Shown in pieces: positions 35,111 through 44,357 of a stretch of DNA of 64,000 bases (the stretch's first letter is position 1; the number at the start of each line of letters is the position of its first letter). The position numbers were made by a program, and so were the translations under genes. Source of the stretch: Kaistella montana (GTDB lineage: Bacteria > Bacteroidota > Bacteroidia > Flavobacteriales > Weeksellaceae); NCBI RefSeq assembly GCF_024436175.1, contig NZ_JANFQP010000002.1, forward strand, positions 186,001 to 250,000, written 5' to 3'. Below the pieces are notes generated by a model that worked only from the letters and a program-made list of their open reading frames with translations, was not told where the DNA came from and ran no database searches.

Positions 35111-36548
35111 ATATTTAAAAAAGACAAAAATCATTGCCACCTTAGGCCCTGCTTCATCCGATAAAGAAACAATGTTGCAACTGATACAGGCAGGTGTAGA
35201 TGTTTTCAGAATAAATTTCTCGCACGCAGATTACGATTTAGTAAAGAAAAATGTAAATGCCATCCGCGAACTTAACCAAGAATATGGTTATTCAGTTGGT
35301 ATTCTCGGGGATTTACAAGGTCCGAAACTTCGTGTTGGAGTTGTAAAGGAAGGTTCTTACCTCAATCCTGGTGATATCCTAACCTTCACCAACGAAAAAA
35401 TCGAAGGAGATTCTACTAGAGTTTACATGACTTATCAGCAGTTTCCACAAGATGTGAAAGCTGGTGAAAGAATTCTCATCGACGATGGTAAACTGGTTTT
35501 GGAAGTAATCGAAACCAACAACGTTGATACCGTAAAAGCGAAAACCATTCAAGGGGGACCTTTGAGTTCTAAGAAAGGAGTAAACCTTCCGAACACCAAT
35601 GTTTCGTTGCCTGCACTTACCGAAAAAGATATTGAAGATGCGAACTTCATGCTCGATTTAGAACTCGACTGGATCGCTCTTTCGTTCGTTAGACACGCAC
35701 AAGACATCATCGATTTGAAAGAATTGATGAAAAAACACCCAACCAACAAACACAAAACCCCAATTATTGCGAAAATTGAAAAACCGGAAGGGGTGAAAAA
35801 TATCGAGCAAATCTTGCTAGAATGTGACGGCTTGATGGTTGCTAGAGGAGACTTGGGTGTGGAAGTTCCGATGGAAGAAGTTCCGGCAATTCAGAAAAAT
35901 TTAGTAGCAATTGCAAGAAAATATGCAAAACCGGTAATTATCGCTACTCAAATGATGGAAACCATGATTAATAGCCTTACGCCAACCAGAGCGGAGGTGA
36001 ATGACGTGGCAAACTCGGTACTCGACGGTGCGGATGCAGTAATGCTTTCTGGGGAAACTTCTGTTGGAAAATATCCTGTAGATGTAGTAGCCAACATGTC
36101 GAAAATCGTAAAAAATATCGAGCAAACTCATTTTTACCAAAACAAAAACGCTCCAATTGAGCACGAATTCAATTGTGTTGACGAGCGTTTCATTACCAAC
36201 CGTGTATGTTTGGCAGCAGTGAGAATCGCAAAAACAACCAATGTAGAAGCAATTATCACGTTGACCTACTCAGGATATACGGCTTTTCAAATTTCAGCGC
36301 ACAGACCTAATTCCAACATCATCGTATTCTCTTCAAACAAACGAGTGCTTACGATGTTGAACTTACTTTGGGGAGTTCGTGCATTCCACTATGATATGCA
36401 GAAATCTACCGACGAAACGATTATTCAGGTGAATATGCTGACTCATACAAAAGGTTACGTGGAACAAGGTGATTTCGTGATCAACCTCAACGCAACACCG
36501 GCTTATGAAGGTGGTAAAACCAATACTTTAAGATTGACAACGATTTAA
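35103..36548 (+). CDS. pyk: Pyruvate kinase
   Basis: 481 residues. Final glycolytic step, phosphoenolpyruvate + ADP to pyruvate + ATP. The N-terminus TKIIATLGPASSD, the active-site Lys in PIIAKIEKPEG, MVARGDLGVE and ATQMMETMI are diagnostic. The C-terminal regulatory domain is present (about 350-481). Last gene of the acpP operon, ended by a terminator at 36571. Confidence 0.97.
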   Translation: MNKYLKKTKIIATLGPASSDKETMLQLIQAGVDVFRINFSHADYDLVKKNVNAIRELNQEYGYSVGILGDLQGPKLRVGVVKEGSYLNPGDILTFTNEKIEGDSTRVYMTYQQFPQDVKAGERILIDDGKLVLEVIETNNVDTVKAKTIQGGPLSSKKGVNLPNTNVSLPALTEKDIEDANFMLDLELDWIALSFVRHAQDIIDLKELMKKHPTNKHKTPIIAKIEKPEGVKNIEQILLECDGLMVARGDLGVEVPMEEVPAIQKNLVAIARKYAKPVIIATQMMETMINSLTPTRAEVNDVANSVLDGADAVMLSGETSVGKYPVDVVANMSKIVKNIEQTHFYQNKNAPIEHEFNCVDERFITNRVCLAAVRIAKTTNVEAIITLTYSGYTAFQISAHRPNSNIIVFSSNKRVLTMLNLLWGVRAFHYDMQKSTDETIIQVNMLTHTKGYVEQGDFVINLNATPAYEGGKTNTLRLTTI

Positions 36549-36570
36549 TAAAAATCGGTAAAGATAATTG

Positions 36571-36597
36571 AGCCCGCCTATTTGGTGGGCTTTTTTT
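36571..36597 (+). terminator. Terminator of the acpP-pyk operon
   Basis: AGCCCGCC, loop TATTT, GGTGGGCT (one G-U pair) followed by seven T. Confidence 0.9.
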
Positions 36598-36660
36598 ATG
36601 GTCGGTTGTGGTCCTCTACCCAAGCAATGCATTAAAATAATCCATCGATGCGGTTCTATC

Positions 36661-36840
36661 CTCCATTTTTGGGGTTCCAGACCTCATTTTTGAGGTTCCA
36701 AGCCCCAAAAATGAGGCTTTGAACCTCATTTTTGGGGTTCCGAGCCTCATCTTTGAGGTTCAAAGCCTCATTTTTGGGGCTTGGGACCTCATCATCGCAC
36801 TTCAGAACCGCAATTTTGGGGTCGAGAACCTCAATTTTCC
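36661..36840. repeat. 21-bp tandem repeat (about 8.5 units) with hairpin-forming cores
   Basis: Units start at 36661, 36682, 36703, 36724, 36745, 36766, 36787, 36808 and 36829, all exactly 21 bases apart. Typical core CCTCATTTTTGAGG or CCTCATTTTTGGGG, the first being a small inverted repeat, followed by a variable TTCnnng linker. The unit at 36703 carries the core in inverted orientation (CCCCAAAAATGAGG). Units differ at several positions, so the array is old. It lies between the pyk and groL terminators, so probably not transcribed at high level. Confidence 0.9.
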
Positions 36841-36842
36841 AC

Positions 36843-36880
36843 AAAAAAATCCGCTCAGAAAACTCTGAACGGATTTTTTT
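36843..36880 (-). terminator. Terminator of groSL
   Basis: AATCCG-C-TCAGA, loop AAAC, TCTGA-A-CGGATT; on the minus strand the odd position is a G-U pair, so the stem is complete, with a T run after it. Confidence 0.85.
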
Positions 36881-36883
36881 ATT

Positions 36884-36946
36884 GCAATACGCTTTATGCT
36901 GTACGCCGTAAGCTTAGCGCCTACTGCCTATAGCTTAGCGCGCGAT
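36884..36946. repeat. Heptanucleotide array, GC-nn-TA type (9 units)
   Basis: Nine consecutive 7-mers: GCAATAC, GCTTTAT, GCTGTAC, GCCGTAA, GCTTAGC, GCCTACT, GCCTATA, GCTTAGC, GCGCGAT. Every unit begins with GC. It lies directly behind groL. Confidence 0.8.
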
Positions 36947-36949
36947 GAT

Positions 36950-38656
<1,707 letters not shown>

Positions 38657-38678
38657 TTAGTGGAATTCGCACAAAAAC

Positions 38679-38957
38679 TTACCCCAAAATTCCGAATAAG
38701 TCGTTTTCTTTTACGATTAAATAATCTTTTCCATCTAATTTCAATTCGGTTCCTGCATATTTTCCGTAAAGAACTTTATCGCCCACTTTTACAGTCATTG
38801 GCTCGTCTGCTTTTCCGTTTCCGACAGCGACTACTGTTCCTTCTTGTGGTTTTTCTTTTGCTGTATCTGGAATGATGATTCCTGAAGCGGTGGTAGTTTC
38901 TGCAACATTCGGTTCAACAAGAACTCGGTCTGCTAATGGTTTGAAATTTACTGACAT
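38679..38957 (-). CDS. groS: Co-chaperonin GroES
   Basis: 92 residues. Lid of the GroEL chamber. The family pattern is complete: [12 protein letters not shown] at the N-terminus, the mobile loop [18 protein letters not shown], and [13 protein letters not shown] near the end. First gene of groS-groL. Confidence 0.97.
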   Translation of the reverse strand: MSVNFKPLADRVLVEPNVAETTTASGIIIPDTAKEKPQEGTVVAVGNGKADEPMTVKVGDKVLYGKYAGTELKLDGKDYLIVKENDLFGILG

Positions 38958-39070
38958 ATTTTTTAGGGTTTAAATTATTAATGTACAACCGTCTTTTCTC
39001 CAAAACGATGCCAACGAAAGCAAACTGCAAAACTGTCATTTAAAAAATAAAGGTTGTGCAATTTTGGCAG

Positions 39071-39103
39071 AAAAAAAAGTCATTCAGTAATTTGAATGAC
39101 TTT
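39071..39103 (-). terminator. Terminator of the M1 peptidase gene
   Basis: AAAGTCATTCA (39076-39086), loop GTAATT, TGAATGACTTT (39093-39103), with a T run on the minus strand. Confidence 0.85.
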
Positions 39104-39114
39104 CATTTATTGTT

Positions 39115-41487
39115 TTAATTTTTCTTTCCAGCGGCCTGCATCGGGTTTACTTTTCCTTGTGCAGCTCCTCGTGCAGCTTCTCCTTTTTTCTGTTTGAAAA
39201 CTTCAAATTTAGAAGTCGGTTCAGGAATTTCACCCCAGAAATTGTTGGAAGTATCGATATCCGCGGTTTCTCTCATCGGATCGAGTTGGATGGATTTCAA
39301 CTTCTTATCAAAATAATAAGTTTTTGAAATGTTTTGTTCATTTTTTCTCCAAATTTGCGCGGAAGATTTATCATTCAATTTGGTACCATCTTCAAAAGTA
39401 AATTCAAGAATAATCGGCATCACCAAACCTCCTTTGTTGCTGAAATCAATTTGATAAGCATAAATATTCTGTAATTTCGACTTCTCGCTGGCAGGTATTT
39501 TTTCCAAATTATCCACTTTCAAAGTGTATTTTTTGGCATCATCTACCTTTTCCATTCCACGGTTGTATCTCCAATAAAAATCTTGAGTTTCTTTGTCTTT
39601 ATCGGTATAAAACTGAATATTTTTATCGTTTTTATTTCGGATTTTCGAGATATCTTCGAAGTCATTTTGCTGTGGTTGATCTACAGTATAACTAATCTCG
39701 CGGGTTTTAGGTTCGATATCCAAATTTGGTGAAGCCACGGTCACTTTATCGATAGAAATATCCACTGGATCGATTCCGTAGAACCAACCTCTCCAGAACC
39801 AATCGAGGTTTTCGGCACTTGCATCATTCATCGTTCTGAAGAAATCTGCAGGTTCCGGATGTTTGAACGCCCATCTTTTCGCATAGGTTTTAAATGCTTT
39901 ATCGAAAAGTTCACGTCCCATAATGGTTTCTCTCAAAATATTCAACCCTGTAGCTGGTTTTGAATAGGCATTCGGACCAAATTGAATGATATTTTCTGAG
40001 TTGGTCATAATCGGTTCCAGCTGATCTTTTGGCAATTTCATATAATCAACAATCGTGTGAGCTGGTCCTCTTCTTGAAGGGAATTTGTTGTCCCATTTTT
40101 CTTCCGTTAAATATTCCACAAAAGTGTTCAACCCTTCATCCATCCAGCTCCATTGTCTTTCGTCAGAGTTGATGATCATTGGGAAGAAATTATGTCCAAC
40201 TTCGTGAATGATCACGCCGATCATTCCGTTTTTAATTCCTTCGGAATAAGTTCCGTCTTTTTCGGTTCTTCCGTAATTAAAGCAAATCATCGGATATTCC
40301 ATTCCGTTCGCAGCTTCGATGGATTGCGCAACGGGATAAGGATAAGGAACGGTAAATTCTGAATAGGTTTTGATGGTATGTGCAACTGCTCTTGTTGAGA
40401 ATTTTCTGTAAAGATTGTAGGCTTCTTTCGGATACAAACTCATCGCCATCACCTGATTGTTGTTTTCAGGAATTACGACTTTCATAGCATCCCAAACAAA
40501 TTTTCTGGAAGAAGTCCATGCAAAATCTCTTACATTTTCTGCTTCGAAAACCCAAGTTTTTCTTTGTTTTGATTTATTCTTTTCCGCTTTTTTAGCTTCA
40601 TCTAAAGTTACAATTTCTATAGGTTCAGAAGAACTTTGAGCTTGCTTCCATCTTGCCAATTGCGCTGAAGAAAGCACTTGATCATAATTTTTTCCAACTC
40701 CTGTTGAAGCCACAATATGATCTGCTGGAACATTCATCGTCACTTTATAATTTCCGAAAACCAAAGCAAACTCTCCTCTTCCAGTGAACTGATTATTTTG
40801 CCAACCTTTGAAATCACTATACACACACATTCTTGGAAACCATTGGGTAATGGTGTAAAGATCGTTTCCATCTTCCGCAAAGTTTTCATAACCACCTCTT
40901 CCGCCCATCACGATACGGTTCGGGATGTTATAATTCCAATTGATTTTAAAAACAAATTTTTCGCCTTTCTTCAGTATTTTAGGCAAATCAATTCTCATCA
41001 TGGTTTTATTCACGATGTATTTCAAAGGATTGCCGGAAGCATCGGTTACTTTCTCCAAATTCACGCCATAACCATTGTCATTTGCTGGCAACTCACTTGT
41101 TTTGAGATGTTCCGTAGTCGTTTGTCTAGGAATTTTGGATTCAGAATCATAGCCTGCATTTTTTACAGATGATTGTTCATTTTCATCCAATTGCAACCAA
41201 AGATATTCTAAATCGTCGGGAGAATTATTGTAATAAGTTACCGTTTCTGACCCCTTCAAATTTCTTTTATCTTCATCCAGATAAGCATCAATTTGATAAT
41301 CTGCTCGGTTTTGCCAATAACCTTGTCCGGGAGCTCCGGAAGCAGTTCTATAAACATTGGGAGTTGGCAAAATGGTACCCAATTGCTCGAATTTGTTGCC
41401 ATGATTGCTTTTCGGATTGTTTTGAATATCCTGAGCATAAATTCCTAATGGAATAAAAAAAGACAAAATGATGGATTTAAACTTCAT
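39115..41487 (-). CDS. Secreted M1-family zinc metallopeptidase
   Basis: 790 residues with a signal peptide (KFKSIILSFFIPLGIYAQ). The gluzincin site reads VIIHEVGHNFFPMI with the third ligand Glu in WMDEGLNTFVEYL; the aminopeptidase substrate loop is NGMEYPM (family GxMEN). Large N-terminal beta domain and a C-terminal charged extension ending in KVNPMQAAGKKN. Probably periplasmic or outer-membrane associated, cleaving peptides. A HupE/UreJ-like gene lies just upstream on the same strand. Confidence 0.9.
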   Translation of the reverse strand: MKFKSIILSFFIPLGIYAQDIQNNPKSNHGNKFEQLGTILPTPNVYRTASGAPGQGYWQNRADYQIDAYLDEDKRNLKGSETVTYYNNSPDDLEYLWLQLDENEQSSVKNAGYDSESKIPRQTTTEHLKTSELPANDNGYGVNLEKVTDASGNPLKYIVNKTMMRIDLPKILKKGEKFVFKINWNYNIPNRIVMGGRGGYENFAEDGNDLYTITQWFPRMCVYSDFKGWQNNQFTGRGEFALVFGNYKVTMNVPADHIVASTGVGKNYDQVLSSAQLARWKQAQSSSEPIEIVTLDEAKKAEKNKSKQRKTWVFEAENVRDFAWTSSRKFVWDAMKVVIPENNNQVMAMSLYPKEAYNLYRKFSTRAVAHTIKTYSEFTVPYPYPVAQSIEAANGMEYPMICFNYGRTEKDGTYSEGIKNGMIGVIIHEVGHNFFPMIINSDERQWSWMDEGLNTFVEYLTEEKWDNKFPSRRGPAHTIVDYMKLPKDQLEPIMTNSENIIQFGPNAYSKPATGLNILRETIMGRELFDKAFKTYAKRWAFKHPEPADFFRTMNDASAENLDWFWRGWFYGIDPVDISIDKVTVASPNLDIEPKTREISYTVDQPQQNDFEDISKIRNKNDKNIQFYTDKDKETQDFYWRYNRGMEKVDDAKKYTLKVDNLEKIPASEKSKLQNIYAYQIDFSNKGGLVMPIILEFTFEDGTKLNDKSSAQIWRKNEQNISKTYYFDKKLKSIQLDPMRETADIDTSNNFWGEIPEPTSKFEVFKQKKGEAARGAAQGKVNPMQAAGKKN

Positions 41488-41569
41488 GGAATGTTGTTGT
41501 TTTAATTAAGAGTCTTCAAAACTACGAAATCGTTACAAAAAATGAATGATAAATAACGATTTTAACAGT

Positions 41570-42148
41570 TTAAAAAGGAATTCTTTCTAAAGTCATTTTC
41601 AAAGCCAATGCAAAAACGGCGGATGAAACGAACATCACCCATTCTTTTCTGTTGACTTTAAACAAAGTGAGCATCACAAAATGAAGTGTCATAATGACAA
41701 TGACTACAGCAATTTGTCCAACTTCCAACCCAATATTGAATCCCAAAAGTGGAACAAAAATACTTTGTTCTTTCGACATCATCATTCTAGCGGTGTTGGC
41801 AAATCCCATCCCATGAACCAACCCAAAAAACAGAGCTAAATAATAATTCATTTTCATCAAATTCTGTGGTTTATTACGCATCAGAATATTATCTAAAGCC
41901 GTGATCACAATGGTTAAAGGGATTAAAAACTCCACCCATTTCGCCGGTGCGCGCAAAATATCAAACACGCTCAGCGCCAAAGTAATCGAATGGCCAATGG
42001 TAAACGCGGTAACCACCCAAAGGATTTTTTTCCAATCTTTGAAAACAAAAATAGCCATCAAAACCAAAACAAAAAGCTGATGATCAAGTGCATCCAAAGA
42101 AACAATATGTTCCCAACCTAACTTTAAATAAAGAATAAAATCCTGCAT
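41570..42148 (-). CDS. HupE/UreJ-family membrane protein
   Basis: 192 residues with six or so hydrophobic helices. The pattern GWEHIVSLDALDHQLFVLVLM, FTIGHSITLAL and LFFGLVHGMGFA is that of HupE/UreJ_2 proteins, whose His and Asp residues suggest metal transport or binding. I start at ATG 42148; an upstream GTG at 42172 would add eight residues. The family often sits beside an M1 peptidase and a DUF6702 gene in flavobacteria, as here; its role in that context is unknown. Confidence 0.82.
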   Translation of the reverse strand: MQDFILYLKLGWEHIVSLDALDHQLFVLVLMAIFVFKDWKKILWVVTAFTIGHSITLALSVFDILRAPAKWVEFLIPLTIVITALDNILMRNKPQNLMKMNYYLALFFGLVHGMGFANTARMMMSKEQSIFVPLLGFNIGLEVGQIAVVIVIMTLHFVMLTLFKVNRKEWVMFVSSAVFALALKMTLERIPF

Positions 42149-42214
42149 CTGTCGTATAATTTTTAGAGGCACGATAATACAAAATTTATTTTAACTTTGT
42201 TTAAAATTACGAAG

Positions 42215-42457
42215 ATGAATCTCACGATAGAAATAGAAAACAAGGAAGACTACGCTTTTATCAAGCAACTTCTGGGGCGTTTAAAAGGCGTTAAAGTCGT
42301 ACCACAACCCTACGAAATGATCGAAGGAGTTCCGGCTCATATCTTTGAAGCCATCGATAAATATGGAGAAAACCTAAAGGAAAAAGATATGATTTCCCAT
42401 GAGGATTTTATGAAGATTATCGATGATGCAAGATGCAGATTAAATACTCCGAAATAG
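42215..42457 (+). CDS. Probable antitoxin of a type II toxin-antitoxin pair
   Basis: 80 residues, acidic, no signal. N-terminal IEIENKEDYAFIKQLLGRL and C-terminal KEKDMISHEDFMKIIDDAR resemble small antitoxins that bind a ParE/RelE-type toxin through the C-terminal helix. The next ORF begins inside it (25-base overlap), a typical toxin-antitoxin arrangement. Start ATG 42215 is preferred over a TTG at 42197. Confidence 0.72.
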   Translation: MNLTIEIENKEDYAFIKQLLGRLKGVKVVPQPYEMIEGVPAHIFEAIDKYGENLKEKDMISHEDFMKIIDDARCRLNTPK

Positions 42458-42735
42458 CCAACTCTACTTTCCTGGAAATTTTAGAGTTTCTAGAAAATAA
42501 CTGGACTCCAAAAGAAATTGCTATTTTTTTGGATGATGTAGAAGTTGTGCTAAACTCCCTCATTGAAGTAAAAATAGAACAATACCAAAAATCTCAATCT
42601 AAAACCCGAAGCGCTCTGATTGGCAAAAAACACATCAGAATATTTTTCCGAAAAGAAGACGAAAATTAAATCAAAATTCTTTTGTTTTTCGACCTTCGCC
42701 AAGATCCTAAAAAAATACTCGAACTTTTAAAATGA
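42433..42735 (+). pseudogene. ParE/RelE-like toxin interrupted by an in-frame TAA
   Basis: The reading frame gives 78 residues (MQIKYSEIANSTFLEILEFL to FFRKEDEN), then TAA at 42667-42669, then 21 further codons in the same frame (IKILLFFDLRQDPKKILELLK) to TGA 42733-42735. The downstream part is the usual ParE/RelE C-terminal strand and tail (FFDxRQDPKK), so the intact gene would be 100 residues. A single base change, for example GAA to TAA, explains it. The toxin lacks its last strand and is probably inactive. The terminal TGA overlaps the ATG of the following gene. Confidence 0.85.
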
Positions 42736-43247
42736 AAAAATTCCTCCTTATCCTTTTCGCTTTTTTATTTACGACAGCTTTTTCCAAGTCATTGCCAACC
42801 GAAGATTTACATCCGTATCATGTTGGTTCTGTTGAATTTAATTATAATTCAAAAACCAAAACATTTGAAATCAGTGGAAAGTTTTTCTTAGATGATTTAG
42901 AAAATGCTTTGAAAGAAAAATACGGAAAAGCCGTTCATTTTAATGATGAAAATTACAAAAACCAAATCAATGCTTACTTGGTTCAATATTGTGAAGAATA
43001 TTTAAAACTAAAATCGGACAATAAATTCCTAAAAATCAACTATATAGGCTACGAAGAAGATAGCGAATCAGTGAACATTTACCTAGAATCTGAAAAAACA
43101 AATCCACCGAAAAAAGTGGAAACTGCAGTGAGCATGCTCTACAATTTTTTTGATGACCAAATGAATATCATCCACATCATCGTCAACGGAACGCGGAAAA
43201 GTCAGCGATTAAATTACCCGGATCGGTATTTATATCAAAATTTTTAA
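42732..43247 (+). CDS. DUF6702 family exported protein
   Basis: 171 residues with a signal peptide (KKFLLILFAFLFTTAFS). The segment HPYHVGSVEFNYNSKTKTFE marks DUF6702, a Bacteroidota family usually found beside an M1 peptidase and a HupE/UreJ gene. Function unknown, probably periplasmic. The toxin gene remnant ends within its start codon. Confidence 0.82.
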   Translation: MKKFLLILFAFLFTTAFSKSLPTEDLHPYHVGSVEFNYNSKTKTFEISGKFFLDDLENALKEKYGKAVHFNDENYKNQINAYLVQYCEEYLKLKSDNKFLKINYIGYEEDSESVNIYLESEKTNPPKKVETAVSMLYNFFDDQMNIIHIIVNGTRKSQRLNYPDRYLYQNF

Positions 43248-43822
43248 TTGCTGAAAGTTTCATTCACTCTTCTCGCTTCTTCCAAAAGATCAGGAAAAAA
43301 GGCATCAAAATGAATCTGTAACTGCGCTTTGTTTTTCAGAAAAGCATCAAAAACAGCAGTATCTTTTTCTAAATATTTCGCTTTATTGAGCACATTTTGA
43401 ATGGAAAACTTAATCCCCCAATCTTCCCGATAATTGTACAACCAATTGTCTTTTTCCATGCGATCAAGCATTCTGAGGAAGTTTTCAGGCAAAAACCTTT
43501 CATGATTTCTCAAAACTCGATACACTTTTTCGGAATGTGATTTCAAAGTTTTATCAGGTAAAGAATTAGCCAAAAAATAATCAAAAGAAACATCCACAAA
43601 AGCACCTGCATAAAGCCTCACCAAAGGGCTGAATACTTTCTTGGCTTCATGAATTTCCGGATGCGCATCGGTAAAAGTATCGATCGCGCGATGCAAAGTA
43701 ATTCCCTGCCCGATTTTTTCTGGGAAAGAAAAACGGTCTTTATTTCGGATGAAATCTTCCAAAAACTGCCCGACAATCTGTTCATCGGAAAACGAGAGAT
43801 AAGAATGGGCGAGGAAATTCAT
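43244..43822 (-). CDS. Acyl carrier protein phosphodiesterase-like (AcpH/DUF479)
   Basis: 192 residues. The N-terminus MNFLAHSYLSF, GQFLEDFIR and GITLHRAIDTFTDAHPE with conserved His/Asp are typical of the AcpH family, which removes phosphopantetheine from holo-ACP. Its stop overlaps the DUF6702 stop region (convergent). The enzymatic role in Bacteroidota has not been shown as far as I know. Confidence 0.85.
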   Translation of the reverse strand: MNFLAHSYLSFSDEQIVGQFLEDFIRNKDRFSFPEKIGQGITLHRAIDTFTDAHPEIHEAKKVFSPLVRLYAGAFVDVSFDYFLANSLPDKTLKSHSEKVYRVLRNHERFLPENFLRMLDRMEKDNWLYNYREDWGIKFSIQNVLNKAKYLEKDTAVFDAFLKNKAQLQIHFDAFFPDLLEEARRVNETFSN

Positions 43823-43878
43823 GATTTGAAGGATGAGGTATGGAGGATGAAGGATGATGTTTGGAGTTTTGGTTTGAA
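43823..43878. repeat. Heptanucleotide array, AGGATGA type (8 units)
   Basis: Successive 7-mers GATTTGA, AGGATGA, GGTATGG, AGGATGA, AGGATGA, TGTTTGG, AGTTTTG, GTTTGAA. It starts immediately upstream of the AcpH-like start codon and ends at the four-helix-bundle gene. Confidence 0.75.
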
Positions 43879-43885
43879 GGTATAT

Positions 43886-44239
43886 TTATTTTAAATTTTG
43901 TTTTTTGGTGAGGATGATGCTTTTAATGATCTTTAATAATGAAGTTGCTTTTTCATTCAGTTCTTGAAATTTACTTTCAGAAATATATCCTGATACTTTC
44001 AAAAGTTCCAGCCAGTAGAGGGATTCATCACATTCTTTCTGAGCGATAGCATTTTTATGGATGAAATCTGCAGATGATTGTGCGTTTTTAGCTTCGCGAA
44101 GATTTGCTCCTACAGAAGTTCCAGAGCGCAACAACTGCTTACTCATCACCAATTCTTTCTTTTCGGAAACCAAATATTTATAAAGTTCAATGATATCCAA
44201 AGCAAATTGGAAACTCAATTCACGCACTATATCACTCAT
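43886..44239 (-). CDS. Four-helix-bundle protein (23S rRNA intervening-sequence type)
   Basis: 117 residues. The core SKQLLRSGTSVGANLREAKNAQS is the signature of the family first found inside 23S rRNA intervening sequences and later as free genes throughout Bacteroidota. All-helical, no catalytic motif; function unknown. It lies between two heptanucleotide arrays (43823-43878 and 44281-44357), which suggests that the cassette was inserted between the AcpH-like gene and radA. Confidence 0.9.
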   Translation of the reverse strand: MSDIVRELSFQFALDIIELYKYLVSEKKELVMSKQLLRSGTSVGANLREAKNAQSSADFIHKNAIAQKECDESLYWLELLKVSGYISESKFQELNEKATSLLKIIKSIILTKKQNLK

Positions 44240-44280
44240 TACTTTATATTTTTATAAATTAACTTCTATCCAATAAACAC

Positions 44281-44357
44281 TACTTCAAACTCCCTACTCC
44301 CTACTCCATATTCCATTCTTCATACTCCATTCTTCATACTCCATCCTTCCTACTTCT
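44281..44357. repeat. Heptanucleotide array, TACTCCA type (11 units)
   Basis: Eleven consecutive 7-mers: TACTTCA, AACTCCC, TACTCCC, TACTCCA, TATTCCA, TTCTTCA, TACTCCA, TTCTTCA, TACTCCA, TCCTTCC, TACTTCT. No insertion or deletion breaks the phase. The last unit touches the radA stop codon. Confidence 0.9.

Noticed and set aside
36656-36844. Minus-strand ORF of 62 residues with a 7-residue repeat (LKNEVWNPKN type)
   Set aside because: The peptide repeat is a direct result of the 21-bp DNA period; unit divergence is not biased to silent changes and the region lies between two terminators.
38958-39070. CIRCE-type HrcA operator upstream of groS
   Set aside because: Looked for TTAGCACTC with its dyad partner; not present. 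Only a weak distant ACAACC/GGTTGT pair was seen.
42149-42172. GTG start for the HupE/UreJ protein
   Set aside because: The extra residues (MPLKIIRQ) are not typical of the family start MQDFILYLKLGWEH; the ATG is preferred.
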